This document shows positions 41,625 to 49,440 of a stretch of DNA of 64,000 nucleotides, one piece after another. Numbering within the stretch: position 1 is the first letter of the stretch; each line of letters opens with the position of its first letter. Source of the DNA: JANSWP01 sp041941305 (GTDB lineage Bacteria > Bacteroidota > Bacteroidia > Chitinophagales > Saprospiraceae); assembly GCA_041941305.1 (NCBI GenBank), contig JBGTQJ010000051.1, positions 1 through 64,000 of the forward strand. The letters are read 5' to 3'. The notes under the pieces are model-generated. The model was given only the letters and a program-made list of their open reading frames with translations, was not told the DNA's origin and did not search any database. The position numbers and the translations under genes are program-made.

Positions 41625-44255
41625 CTATTCATGCCTTATCGTCTTCACCGGATTCAACAATGCCAATTTCCAGGTCTGAAAACTAACCGTCAAAAACGCA
41701 AACAGTACAATAAACACAATTGCTACAGACAGAACCCACCAGGGGAAATTGATTCGATAAGCATATCCATTCAACCAGTCATTCATACTCAAATAGATCA
41801 AGGGCAGACCTAGGACGACGGCAATAGCAATGAGCTTGAAAAAGTCTTTGAAAAAGAGCAAAACGATATTGCTGACAGAGGCACCCAGCACTTTTCGGAT
41901 GCCGACTTCTTTGGTTCGTTGCAAGGCCAGGTAGGAGGAAAGTCCAAACAACCCCATACTTGCTACGAGGATGGCGAGGATGGAAAAGTTGAGGAAGATG
42001 AAGCCGAATTTTCGATCTTCCAGGTAAAGTTTTTCAAAGCGTTGGTCAACAAAGGTATAATTCAGTGGTTCATCGGGAAAGAAATTATTCCAAACGCCTT
42101 GAATTTGCTCAATTCCATCCAGAGGATTTTCTCCTTCAAGTTTTACAACCGTAGAGGAAGGTGCCTCCTCATGTGTAAAAATAGTGGGTTCTATATTGTT
42201 TTTTAGCGAAGACCGATTGTAATCTTCAATAACTCCCACGACCAAGTATTTCTGATTTTCCGGGTCGGTGCCAAATTGCAAATATTCATTAATGACAGAT
42301 TCGGGATCGCTGATATTCAATAAATTCAATAAAGATTGATTGACGATGACTGCGCTGGTATCGGAAGCCAACTGGTGGTTGAAATTGCGTCCGGCAATGA
42401 TTTTTACATCTAAAGCAGATCGTAAATCCTCATTTATCCAGGTTCGATAAGTGGTCGATTGTACGCGATCTGATTTACCAATTATTTTCAGGCCTGCACT
42501 TGTGGAACTAATATCAGCACTGCCGCCTCCCGGAATATTCGAAATCCCTCCAACGCTGCTCACATTTTTCAATTTGCCCAATTCATCTGCAAAAGCCTTG
42601 TACCTGCTAATGTATTGTTCTCTTTCCATATTTCCTCGACGAGGGGTTTCGAACCCAATTACTTGTTCGATATCAATACCCAAATCCCTGCCAGTCATAT
42701 ATTGAATTTGTTGGTAAATAATGACCGTGGCTGTAATCAAAATCAAGGAAGCTGCAAACTGCACCACCACAAGGGTTTTGCGCAACCATGTGCCTTGTTT
42801 TGACCTGCCAAAACTGCCCTTCAAAACCCCAATTGGTCTAAAAGATGATAAAATGATGGCAGGATAGAACCCCGTGACTATTGTTCCCAACAAAAAGAAA
42901 AGACCCAGCTGAGTCAAAAAACCAGTATGATTCCAAACATCTGTCAATACGGTTTTTCCAACCAATCCATTAAAATAGGGCAACAAAACCTGGGCAATTG
43001 ACAATGCCACCACAGCCCCAAAGAAGTTGATCAATAAAGATTCAAACAAAAATTGCCCAACCAGTTGTTTTTTCTGTGCGCCAACCACTTTCCTCAATCC
43101 TACTTCTTTAGCTCTCTCTACTGCCCGAGCGGTAGAAAGATTGATATAATTGACCCAGGCTATGAGCAAAATAAAGATGGAAATAATGCTCAGGAAATTC
43201 ACTGCTTGTGCACTGCCATGAATTTCTGGCTCATAGGTGAAATCCGAATGAAGATGAATATCTTTTACAGGCTGTAAATTAAAAACAAGTCTGGCTTCTT
43301 CTCCAAGGTATTTTTTTGTTAATCCTGGAAGTTTTGATCGTAATTGCTCCAGGTTTGCATTTTTATCTAAAAACAAATAGGTGTAATAATTGAAGCCATT
43401 CCAGGCATCATTGTCTATGCGGTCTTGAAAACTTCTTAAAGAAACAAGCATATTGAATTTATAGTGTGTATTCTCTGGAGTATCCTTGATGATTCCCGTT
43501 ACCTGGAAAGGACGGTTGAATGTACCCAGCACTTCTATATTTTGCCCAACCGGATTTGTATTTCCAAAATATTTTTCAGCCTGGGATTTCGTCAAGACGA
43601 TACTATGTGGTTCATTCAACATTGTTTTCTTATCACCCTCAAGGACTTCATAATTAAAAAGCCGCAGAAAATTGGAATCCACTGCAATCACATCCCTTTC
43701 TTCTACTGGTTGGCCATCTTTCCTGAATGACATTCGCCAGGTCTTGTAGGTCGTGGTATATTCAAGAACTTCCGGCAATTCTTCTGTCAATGCTTTTCCG
43801 GAAGGTGCAAAAGACATGGCATCTCTTACCTGAATTTTTCCATCCAAAACATCATCCGTTGTCAATCTGTATAATTGTGAAGGGGCGTAATGAAAGCCGT
43901 CGTAGCTCTTTTCAAATTTGGTGTATTGATTGATAAATAAGAATGCAGTCAAGCCCAATGCCAAGCCCAAAATATGGATCAAGGTATAAGCTGGATGCTT
44001 TTTTAGATTTCTAAAACTGATTTTGAAATAGTTGCGAATCATGTCGGGTGAATTATTTGGAAAAAAATGAAAAGGGCGAATGATGGTTGGTCGGAACAGC
44101 AAGAACACTTCTTTTGCAAATTGCCATTCAGCTTTTCGTAAATTGCTGGCATTGGATTGTCGTTGAAACAACTCATTCAAATCACCCTTGATGTCTTCAT
44201 AATAGTCAGGGTGACAATACCATTTAAAAAATCGTTCTGACCAGGTTTTTATCAT
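41625..44255 (-). CDS. ABC transporter permease (MacB/FtsX type) with permease prefix domain
   Basis: The ATG at 44255 gives 876 residues. Residues 1-75 form the permease prefix domain (FFKWYCHPDYYEDIKGDLNELF, FLLFRPTIIRP) known from PadR-linked Bacteroidota transporters. Two FtsX/MacB modules follow, each with a first membrane helix, a periplasmic domain and three further helices; the repeats show ARAVERAKEVGLRKVVGA and LQRTKEVGIRKVLGA. Such permeases drive efflux or lipoprotein/peptide release with a separate ATPase, which is not encoded here. The PadR-type regulator upstream probably controls it. Confidence 0.9.
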   Translation of the reverse strand: MIKTWSERFFKWYCHPDYYEDIKGDLNELFQRQSNASNLRKAEWQFAKEVFLLFRPTIIRPFHFFPNNSPDMIRNYFKISFRNLKKHPAYTLIHILGLALGLTAFLFINQYTKFEKSYDGFHYAPSQLYRLTTDDVLDGKIQVRDAMSFAPSGKALTEELPEVLEYTTTYKTWRMSFRKDGQPVEERDVIAVDSNFLRLFNYEVLEGDKKTMLNEPHSIVLTKSQAEKYFGNTNPVGQNIEVLGTFNRPFQVTGIIKDTPENTHYKFNMLVSLRSFQDRIDNDAWNGFNYYTYLFLDKNANLEQLRSKLPGLTKKYLGEEARLVFNLQPVKDIHLHSDFTYEPEIHGSAQAVNFLSIISIFILLIAWVNYINLSTARAVERAKEVGLRKVVGAQKKQLVGQFLFESLLINFFGAVVALSIAQVLLPYFNGLVGKTVLTDVWNHTGFLTQLGLFFLLGTIVTGFYPAIILSSFRPIGVLKGSFGRSKQGTWLRKTLVVVQFAASLILITATVIIYQQIQYMTGRDLGIDIEQVIGFETPRRGNMEREQYISRYKAFADELGKLKNVSSVGGISNIPGGGSADISSTSAGLKIIGKSDRVQSTTYRTWINEDLRSALDVKIIAGRNFNHQLASDTSAVIVNQSLLNLLNISDPESVINEYLQFGTDPENQKYLVVGVIEDYNRSSLKNNIEPTIFTHEEAPSSTVVKLEGENPLDGIEQIQGVWNNFFPDEPLNYTFVDQRFEKLYLEDRKFGFIFLNFSILAILVASMGLFGLSSYLALQRTKEVGIRKVLGASVSNIVLLFFKDFFKLIAIAVVLGLPLIYLSMNDWLNGYAYRINFPWWVLSVAIVFIVLFAFLTVSFQTWKLALLNPVKTIRHE

Positions 44256-44335
44256 ATCTAAAAAAAATGAATCATCCCAAAATTTTAAGAAGGAACACAA
44301 GTCATTGATTTCTAATCAACTATATTTCTGTTTTT

Positions 44336-44402
44336 GTTGTCGGTTGTCGGTTGTCAGTTGTCGGTTGTCAGTTGTCTGTTTATCTAACCGACAACCGACA
44401 AC
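44336..44402. repeat. GTTGTCGG repeat forming a 17-bp perfect hairpin
   Basis: GTTGTCGGTTGTCGGTT (44336-44352) is perfectly complementary to 44386-44402, and the loop is made of further GGTTGTCA units. The element separates the PadR gene from the permease gene that it probably regulates. Confidence 0.85.
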
Positions 44403-44467
44403 AATCTGATTATCAATTTTTTACAATAAATTTTTCCTCTAAAAAGGTTTTCTGCCTACGGCAGTTT

Positions 44468-44803
44468 TTAAATCTTGAACTCAAAAGCCAAATCCGGAAT
44501 GTCATTCCACAATCCATTTCTTACCTCTCTGGTATAGTCCAATGCTTTTTTGCCGAATGCGGTCATCCTAAAATACCGCTTGCGTTTGCCGCCACGCTCA
44601 TTGGTCTTCTCTCCAAAACGAGAGACCAAATATCCCTTATCCTCCATTCGCCTCAAAGCGGATTGTAAGGCTCCGACACTTACATTTCTTTCTAGTCTGT
44701 TTTCAATCTCATCTTTGATCGCAACTCCATAAGCTTCGTCATACAAGACGCCAACGGTGAGCAGCACGATCTCTTCAAACTCGCCAAGTGGGTATTTTTT
44801 CAT
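44468..44803 (-). CDS. PadR-family transcriptional regulator
   Basis: The 111-residue winged-helix protein shows the PadR pattern: LGEFEEIVLLTVGVLYDEAYGVAIKDEIE, then VSVGALQSALRRMEDKGYLVSRFGE and a wing GGKRKRYFRMTAFGKKAL. PadR proteins repress neighbouring transporter genes and respond to small ligands or antibiotics. It is upstream of the prefix-domain permease on the same strand, the usual pair in Bacteroidota. Confidence 0.93.
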   Translation of the reverse strand: MKKYPLGEFEEIVLLTVGVLYDEAYGVAIKDEIENRLERNVSVGALQSALRRMEDKGYLVSRFGEKTNERGGKRKRYFRMTAFGKKALDYTREVRNGLWNDIPDLAFEFKI

Positions 44804-44873
44804 CTATTTTATTTTTTAATCACAAACCGGATGTAGTATTGAATGGCAAGGTAGGAGTATTTTTATTAAATTC

Positions 44874-45905
44874 CTAATTGTAGTATTGGTTGATTTCCTC
44901 TTCTGAAATTAACATCATGCACTTAAAATGTCCTTTTGGGCACTTCTTGTATCCAATTTTAGAACAAGGACGACAGGAAAGTTTTTTGATTTCGATGGTG
45001 TGATTTCGCTCAATTCCTGATTTGTAATAGGGATACATCCCGAACCCTGGAATCGTATTGCCCCAAATAGATATGATTTCCTTTTGAAATGCAGCAGCGA
45101 TGTGCATCATGCCTGTATCGTGGGTGATAACTTTTTCAGCTTCCTTTATTATAAAAGCGGATTCGTGAAGATTGACTTTACCACAAAGATTGAGTACATG
45201 TTTACCGGCTTCTGTGGCAATAACCTCTCCTTCCTCCGCCACGTCTTTACCGCCCAGTAAGACAATGGTATTTTCTGTTTTTTGGCAAATAGAAATGATT
45301 TTTTCTTTTGGCAGGCGCTTGGTAGCATGGGCTGCCCCGATGGCAAAGGCGATGTAGGATCGGAACCCTACTACTTCATTCCCCTCCGGCTGCCCAACCT
45401 TCCCTTTTTCACCTTGTGAAAGCTCTCCCATCCCCTCCAGGGGGTTAGGGGGCTGCGTTGGCAAAAAATACTCCAAGCCCCCCCCGTCATTCTCAACTCC
45501 AAGTTCATGAACCGTTTCAAAATATCGATCTACAATATGCTTATTTGGCAAGCGATTGATTTTAAAATTGACCATCAACCATTTTTCAAAATTGATTTTG
45601 TTGAAGGAAAAGCTTTGTGCAGTCAGTGCTTTTTTGACTTGCCAGCTTCTGATGTTTTTATGCAAATCAATGATGTAATCGTATTCCTGATTTTTCAATT
45701 CCGGGAGCACTTCCGCAACTTTTTTCTGTATCGTAAAAATTTGATCGATATGAGGATTGAATTCTAGTAACGTTGCAAAAGATTGTTTGGTGAGGTAATG
45801 AATTTCAGCATTCAATTGTTGTTTCAAACAACGAACGATCGGAGTTGTGAGCACAATATCGCCAATACTGGAAAATCGAATGATGAGTATTTTCATCCAA
45901 CTCAA
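44874..45905 (-). CDS. GT9 family glycosyltransferase (heptosyltransferase-like) with an in-frame insertion
   Basis: The 343-residue product has the GT-B fold of ADP-heptose:LPS heptosyltransferases: ILIIRFSSIGDIVLTTPIVRCLK at the N-terminus and the sugar-nucleotide-binding region IAFAIGAAHATKRLP, VLLGGKDVAEEG and ITHDTGMMHIAAAF in the second half. A Cys cluster near the end (CRPCSKIGYKKCPKGHFKC) is usual in Bacteroidota members. Between YFLP (about 150) and SYIAFAIG (about 183) a Pro/Gly-rich loop encoded by a GC-rich repeat interrupts the linker region between domains. It probably acts in surface glycan synthesis. Activity may persist because the insert is in a variable loop. Confidence 0.88.
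   Translation of the reverse strand: MSWMKILIIRFSSIGDIVLTTPIVRCLKQQLNAEIHYLTKQSFATLLEFNPHIDQIFTIQKKVAEVLPELKNQEYDYIIDLHKNIRSWQVKKALTAQSFSFNKINFEKWLMVNFKINRLPNKHIVDRYFETVHELGVENDGGGLEYFLPTQPPNPLEGMGELSQGEKGKVGQPEGNEVVGFRSYIAFAIGAAHATKRLPKEKIISICQKTENTIVLLGGKDVAEEGEVIATEAGKHVLNLCGKVNLHESAFIIKEAEKVITHDTGMMHIAAAFQKEIISIWGNTIPGFGMYPYYKSGIERNHTIEIKKLSCRPCSKIGYKKCPKGHFKCMMLISEEEINQYYN
45362..45462. repeat. GC-rich in-frame insertion in the GT9 gene
   Basis: Read on the minus strand, the block has AGCCCCCTAACCCCCT, then GGAGGGGATGGGAG and later GGTTGGGCAGCCGGAGGGG. It is far richer in G and C than its surroundings and is partly self-complementary. It encodes PPNPLEGMGELSQGEKGKVG and keeps the reading frame. 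A related block lies in the next gene at 47169-47272. Confidence 0.7.
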
Positions 45906-45928
45906 TATTTTTGAAGATTTTGGATTCG

Positions 45929-45968
45929 GTTGCTAGTTGCTGGGTTCTGGGTCCTGGATACTTGGTGG
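45929..45968. repeat. CTGGGTTCTGGGTCCTGG short-unit repeat
   Basis: Units of GTTGCTGGGTTCTGGGTCCTGGATACTTGG match those at 11322-11390 and, inverted, at 60610-60710. The repeat lies just upstream of the GT9 gene, in its leader. Confidence 0.65.
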
Positions 45969-46012
45969 ATTCGTTCTTTATTTTCATAAAATATAAAAAG
46001 AAATTTCCAAAC

Positions 46013-46109
46013 TACCCCGCACCCCGCACCCCGCACCCCGCACCCCGCACCCCGACACCCCGACACCCCGACACCCCGCACCCCGACACCACGCACCCCG
46101 CACCCCGTT
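46013..46109. repeat. CACCCCG / ACACCCCG tandem array
   Basis: About 13 units of 7 or 8 bases (CACCCCG and ACACCCCG) run in tandem, with one CACCACG variant. The array is extremely C-rich on this strand in an AT-rich spacer between two minus-strand glycosyltransferase genes. Confidence 0.95.
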
Positions 46110-46151
46110 CTCCAAAAGAATATTCGAATAATCAAATTCCCATAACAATCT

Positions 46152-47768
46152 TCATTTGATAACCAACAACTTACAGGTATCCCATTGATTCAATACTTCA
46201 TATTCATAAACTGCATCTAGTTTGGGATACACCTTTTTTTCGCAGACCATGATGGTATCTCCTACTTCAAACTCTAAAGGTCCTGCACCAAATTCGTATT
46301 TGTTCATCTCAAAATCTTCTAACTCCTGAGCAGTGATGTTGAAATCTTTTAAATTATAAACGCTCCGGTAAAATTGAATATGAGAATTGAAATGTCGATG
46401 GACAATTTTGTAGGTTTTGATGTCTTGATTTCGCTCCATAAAATCTTTAAACTTCAAAAATTTCAAATCCCAGGGTGGATGTTTTTCCTTATAAATTCTT
46501 TCAATCGTTTTTTGATAGGGTTGAATGAATAAGGCGATGACAAATAGACTTAAAAACAGGTATTTGTAATTCAGGTTTTTGATATCAATATAATTACAAG
46601 CTCCCTGGTATAATCTTTCCATTCCTATTCCAACCAATAAGGCAAGCAGTGGATATGCGGGGGCCATATACCAAACCACCCGGGTTTGACCCCCAATCAA
46701 TACCAAAAAGAAGAAAACCAAATTGAACAAAATAAAAACAGTGAATGCTGAAAGTGTCCTGGATTGCTTGTTTTGGTATAGTCCCGCAAATATTCCCAGA
46801 GGGACCAAAAACAGCCAGGGTAAAAACCGCTCTTTATACATCAACTTAAAGTAAAAATACCAGGGATGTCGGTGACCTTCCTTGGAATCCAAATAACGCC
46901 CTCCCAATTCATTCTCCCAGACTGCTTGCAGGTATCCGGGGTTGTAGATCTCTCTCAGTAGGTAAAAGCCTCCGACTACCAATAACAAGCCCGAAATTGC
47001 CAACCAGGTATATTTCCACTTCAATAAAGGAAGCAACTGCTTTTTGTATAGAACATAAAACAGAAGCCCTGGCAAAAAGAAAAAGGCGGCAATGCTTTTC
47101 GTGAGCGCAGCTAAAATGAGGAAAAAGGTGAAGAGGTAAAGCCAGTGCTGATTCCATAAACCCTTTACTGCCGCCGAGCCCTCACGCTTACCATTGCTCA
47201 TGCGAGAGACTCGGCTTGTTACTACAGACGATGGCATTTCTCCCTTTAGGGGGCTAGGGGGCTTGCGATTGCCATTCCACCTAATCATCAAAAAGAAGCA
47301 CAACAAACTACCCGTCAAAAAGAAAGTCAACAAAGCATCAAAATCGCCTGAACGCGTTACGTGCTCACTGATATAGCCTCTGGTACTTAGCAAAACGAGT
47401 CCTGCAAAAAAGCCGATCATGGTTTTTTTCAAGACCCGGCGGCTAAAAAGAATGAGTATAAAAATGGTACCCAAACCTGCCAGGGCCGCAGGTAAGCGAA
47501 CTGCTAATTCATTATAGCCCAACAATTTCATGAAAATAGCCTGGCACCAGATCAAGAAAGGAGGTTTGGTTCCCCACATTTCCGGTTCACCTGCATAATG
47601 TGTCACCAACCAGTTCCCATTTTGCAGCATATCAAAGGCATTTACCGCCCGACGACCTTCGTCCCACAACCTTAAACTCAAATGGTCAAGGTGTAGGAAA
47701 AGTGGGAAATAGCAAAGTGCCAGAAAAAGTAGAAAAAATAATATGTGGACTAATGGCGGTCTTTTCAT
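46152..47768 (-). CDS. GT39/ArnT-like membrane glycosyltransferase
   Basis: The 538-residue product has 10 or more membrane helices and the features of GT-C enzymes of the PMT/ArnT group. The first periplasmic loop has LWDEGRRAVNAFDML with the acidic catalytic pair, followed by GNWLVTHYAGEPEMWGTKPP. Later come ARLP-like AVRLPAALAGLGTIF and a soluble C-terminal domain. These enzymes move a sugar from a polyprenyl carrier to lipid A or other surface molecules. A repeat-encoded stretch (KPPSPLKGEMPSS to SAAVKGLW, about residues 166-200) interrupts a loop after the helix FFLMIRW but keeps the frame. It lies downstream of three barrel paralogs. Confidence 0.85.
   Translation of the reverse strand: MKRPPLVHILFFLLFLALCYFPLFLHLDHLSLRLWDEGRRAVNAFDMLQNGNWLVTHYAGEPEMWGTKPPFLIWCQAIFMKLLGYNELAVRLPAALAGLGTIFILILFSRRVLKKTMIGFFAGLVLLSTRGYISEHVTRSGDFDALLTFFLTGSLLCFFLMIRWNGNRKPPSPLKGEMPSSVVTSRVSRMSNGKREGSAAVKGLWNQHWLYLFTFFLILAALTKSIAAFFFLPGLLFYVLYKKQLLPLLKWKYTWLAISGLLLVVGGFYLLREIYNPGYLQAVWENELGGRYLDSKEGHRHPWYFYFKLMYKERFLPWLFLVPLGIFAGLYQNKQSRTLSAFTVFILFNLVFFFLVLIGGQTRVVWYMAPAYPLLALLVGIGMERLYQGACNYIDIKNLNYKYLFLSLFVIALFIQPYQKTIERIYKEKHPPWDLKFLKFKDFMERNQDIKTYKIVHRHFNSHIQFYRSVYNLKDFNITAQELEDFEMNKYEFGAGPLEFEVGDTIMVCEKKVYPKLDAVYEYEVLNQWDTCKLLVIK
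47169..47272. repeat. In-frame insertion in the GT39 gene
   Basis: On the minus strand the block starts AAGCCCCCTAGCCCCCTAAAGGG and ends in an imperfect hairpin whose arms are GCCGAGTCTCTCGC and GCGTGAGGGCTCGGC (47173-47215 region). It encodes KPPSPLKGEMPSS, similar to the insertion in the GT9 gene, and does not break the frame. Confidence 0.65.
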
Positions 47769-47839
47769 AAAATGTTTGAAAAGGATATTTGCTTGAAAAG
47801 CGGCCTAAATGTCTAAAGAAAATAAGTAAATGGAGATAA

Positions 47840-49180
47840 TCAATCTTCTTTTTTCTTTTTGAATAGAAAGTATTGGATGCCAAAATTGAATTCAAGTTGT
47901 TCGTTTCTTTCTGTTGAAAAGACAGCTTCTGTCTCTAGCTCGCCTGGCAATTCTGTTTTCAAATAGGCATCCAGGAAAATATACTTGGAAGTCAACTGTA
48001 AAGCTATATTTTCAGAAAGGAAATATTGCCATTTTAGTTGAAAACTCGACCGCAATTGATTTTGCCTGATTGGGATTAAAGAATCCCATAGCAAGATTTG
48101 ATCTCCCCAAATATTGTGGAGGGAAAAATCAATTCCAGATTGAAGTACATGCCTGGAATAAAGGAAGTAGTAAAATGCTACACCGGTAGAAACTGCGAAA
48201 TCATTGGTGGTGGTAATAAAATGCCTGGTTCCAAATATTAGCGTAGTGATTGCTTCATAATCAGTTTTGCTTCTGTAATACTGAAAGCCATAATTGAAAG
48301 TGGTAAATAAAGTTTTGGAAATTCCTTTAATATGCTGCCCCGAAACTTCGATGCCATATCTAAAAAGAGTGGGATAGAAATCATTATCCAATTGGACTCG
48401 CTCTAATTCAAATGCAGTATTTATTTTCCAGTAATCATTCAGGAAATAGCTAAAAGAAGGCTTAAAATATATGGGGTCGTCTAATGAACTACCTCCAAAG
48501 TCAGTGCGGAAATCTGCTCCAATAATTGAATTGCCTTTTTTGAAATAAGATTCAGCAAGTGCCGCGCCACTCGCATAATGTGCCTTTGGTTTTTGATTAA
48601 TAAAAAATTGGAGCCCAAGTTGGATTTCATTTTTGGGTGGCCTCGGATAAAAACTATTAGATGCATTCAGGTCTTTTCTAAAGGCGCTATACATCGAACT
48701 GAATTCCAGGGCAATATTGCTTGACAGGAAAAAATCAACTCCAAAACCACCAATAGGTATCATCCTAAAATCTTTTTCCTGCTCTACATCATCCCTAAAC
48801 TTGACTTTTGAGGTATAAAAATTAAATCTCGATTGAATTTCCCCAAATACTCGAAATCTTCCCTTGCTGAAATACATTCTATAAAACACAGGAATGCTAT
48901 ACCGAGCCATAGTCAGCTCAGAATCCCAAAGGGATTGATCTCTTTCTTGATAATAAATACTGATATCATAGCCTAAACCAAAAACAGAAAGCTTGCTGTT
49001 GAAGTAACCCAAATTGGATTTTAAGTTGAATGATGTTGTTTTTTGATGGTCTGCATCTGGATTATTATAGTCAACAAAAATTGTATTCGATCCATTTAAC
49101 ATCCAGCTGCCATTGTCTACTTGAGCAAGTGCTTGCAATGAAAAAATGAAATTCAAATAGAAGAAGCCAATTCTGAGCAT
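47840..49180 (-). CDS. Outer-membrane barrel paralog 1 of 3
   Basis: The ATG at 49180 (MLRIGFFYLNFIFSLQALA) is chosen because all three tandem paralogs begin ML(R/K) plus a signal peptide, and it gives 446 residues. The mature protein opens with QVDNGSWMLNG and has many aromatic-ended strands (YFLSENIALQLTSKYIFLD). The family pattern includes a DFFLSSNIALEFSS strand, a middle YFKKGN segment and a C-terminal FNFGIQYFLFKKK ending. I know no named family beyond generic outer-membrane barrel. It lies 254 bases downstream of paralog 2, the spacer being occupied by a cruciform element. Confidence 0.65.
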   Translation of the reverse strand: MLRIGFFYLNFIFSLQALAQVDNGSWMLNGSNTIFVDYNNPDADHQKTTSFNLKSNLGYFNSKLSVFGLGYDISIYYQERDQSLWDSELTMARYSIPVFYRMYFSKGRFRVFGEIQSRFNFYTSKVKFRDDVEQEKDFRMIPIGGFGVDFFLSSNIALEFSSMYSAFRKDLNASNSFYPRPPKNEIQLGLQFFINQKPKAHYASGAALAESYFKKGNSIIGADFRTDFGGSSLDDPIYFKPSFSYFLNDYWKINTAFELERVQLDNDFYPTLFRYGIEVSGQHIKGISKTLFTTFNYGFQYYRSKTDYEAITTLIFGTRHFITTTNDFAVSTGVAFYYFLYSRHVLQSGIDFSLHNIWGDQILLWDSLIPIRQNQLRSSFQLKWQYFLSENIALQLTSKYIFLDAYLKTELPGELETEAVFSTERNEQLEFNFGIQYFLFKKKKED

Positions 49181-49233
49181 GTTCATTGTTCTATGAATTC
49201 TAAAAAATAAAATAATACAAAACAAAAAAAGAG

Positions 49234-49374
49234 GCTCGTTGCAAGCTCTGGCTTGCAAAACGAAACTTGGTACAGGGCTCCTGCCCTGGTGTTGCCAATG
49301 CTTTTTGATGCAAAAGGGCAGGAGCCCTTGACTTACTTACGTTTGGCAAGCTGGAGCTTGCAACGAGCTTTTTT
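49234..49374. repeat. Cruciform / MITE-like element, about 140 bp
   Basis: Outer arms GCTCGTTGCAAGCTC (49234-49248) and GAGCTTGCAACGAGC (49354-49368) are perfectly complementary over 15 bp. Inner arms AGGGCTCCTGCCCT (49274-49287) and AGGGCAGGAGCCCT (49315-49328) pair perfectly over 14 bp. A-rich and T-rich tracts flank the outer arms (seven A, then six T). Small CAAGC...GCTTG hairpins lie between. No coding frame is evident. Confidence 0.85.
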
Positions 49375-49440
49375 AAGTAAGGAAAAAGTATTAAACTTTT
49401 TTGATGGGAGTGAAATATGATTCCGTGCATATATACCGTT

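Noticed and set aside
46013..46109. CACCCCG array as a CRISPR array
   Set aside because: Units are 7-8 bases in direct tandem with no unique spacers and no cas genes nearby.
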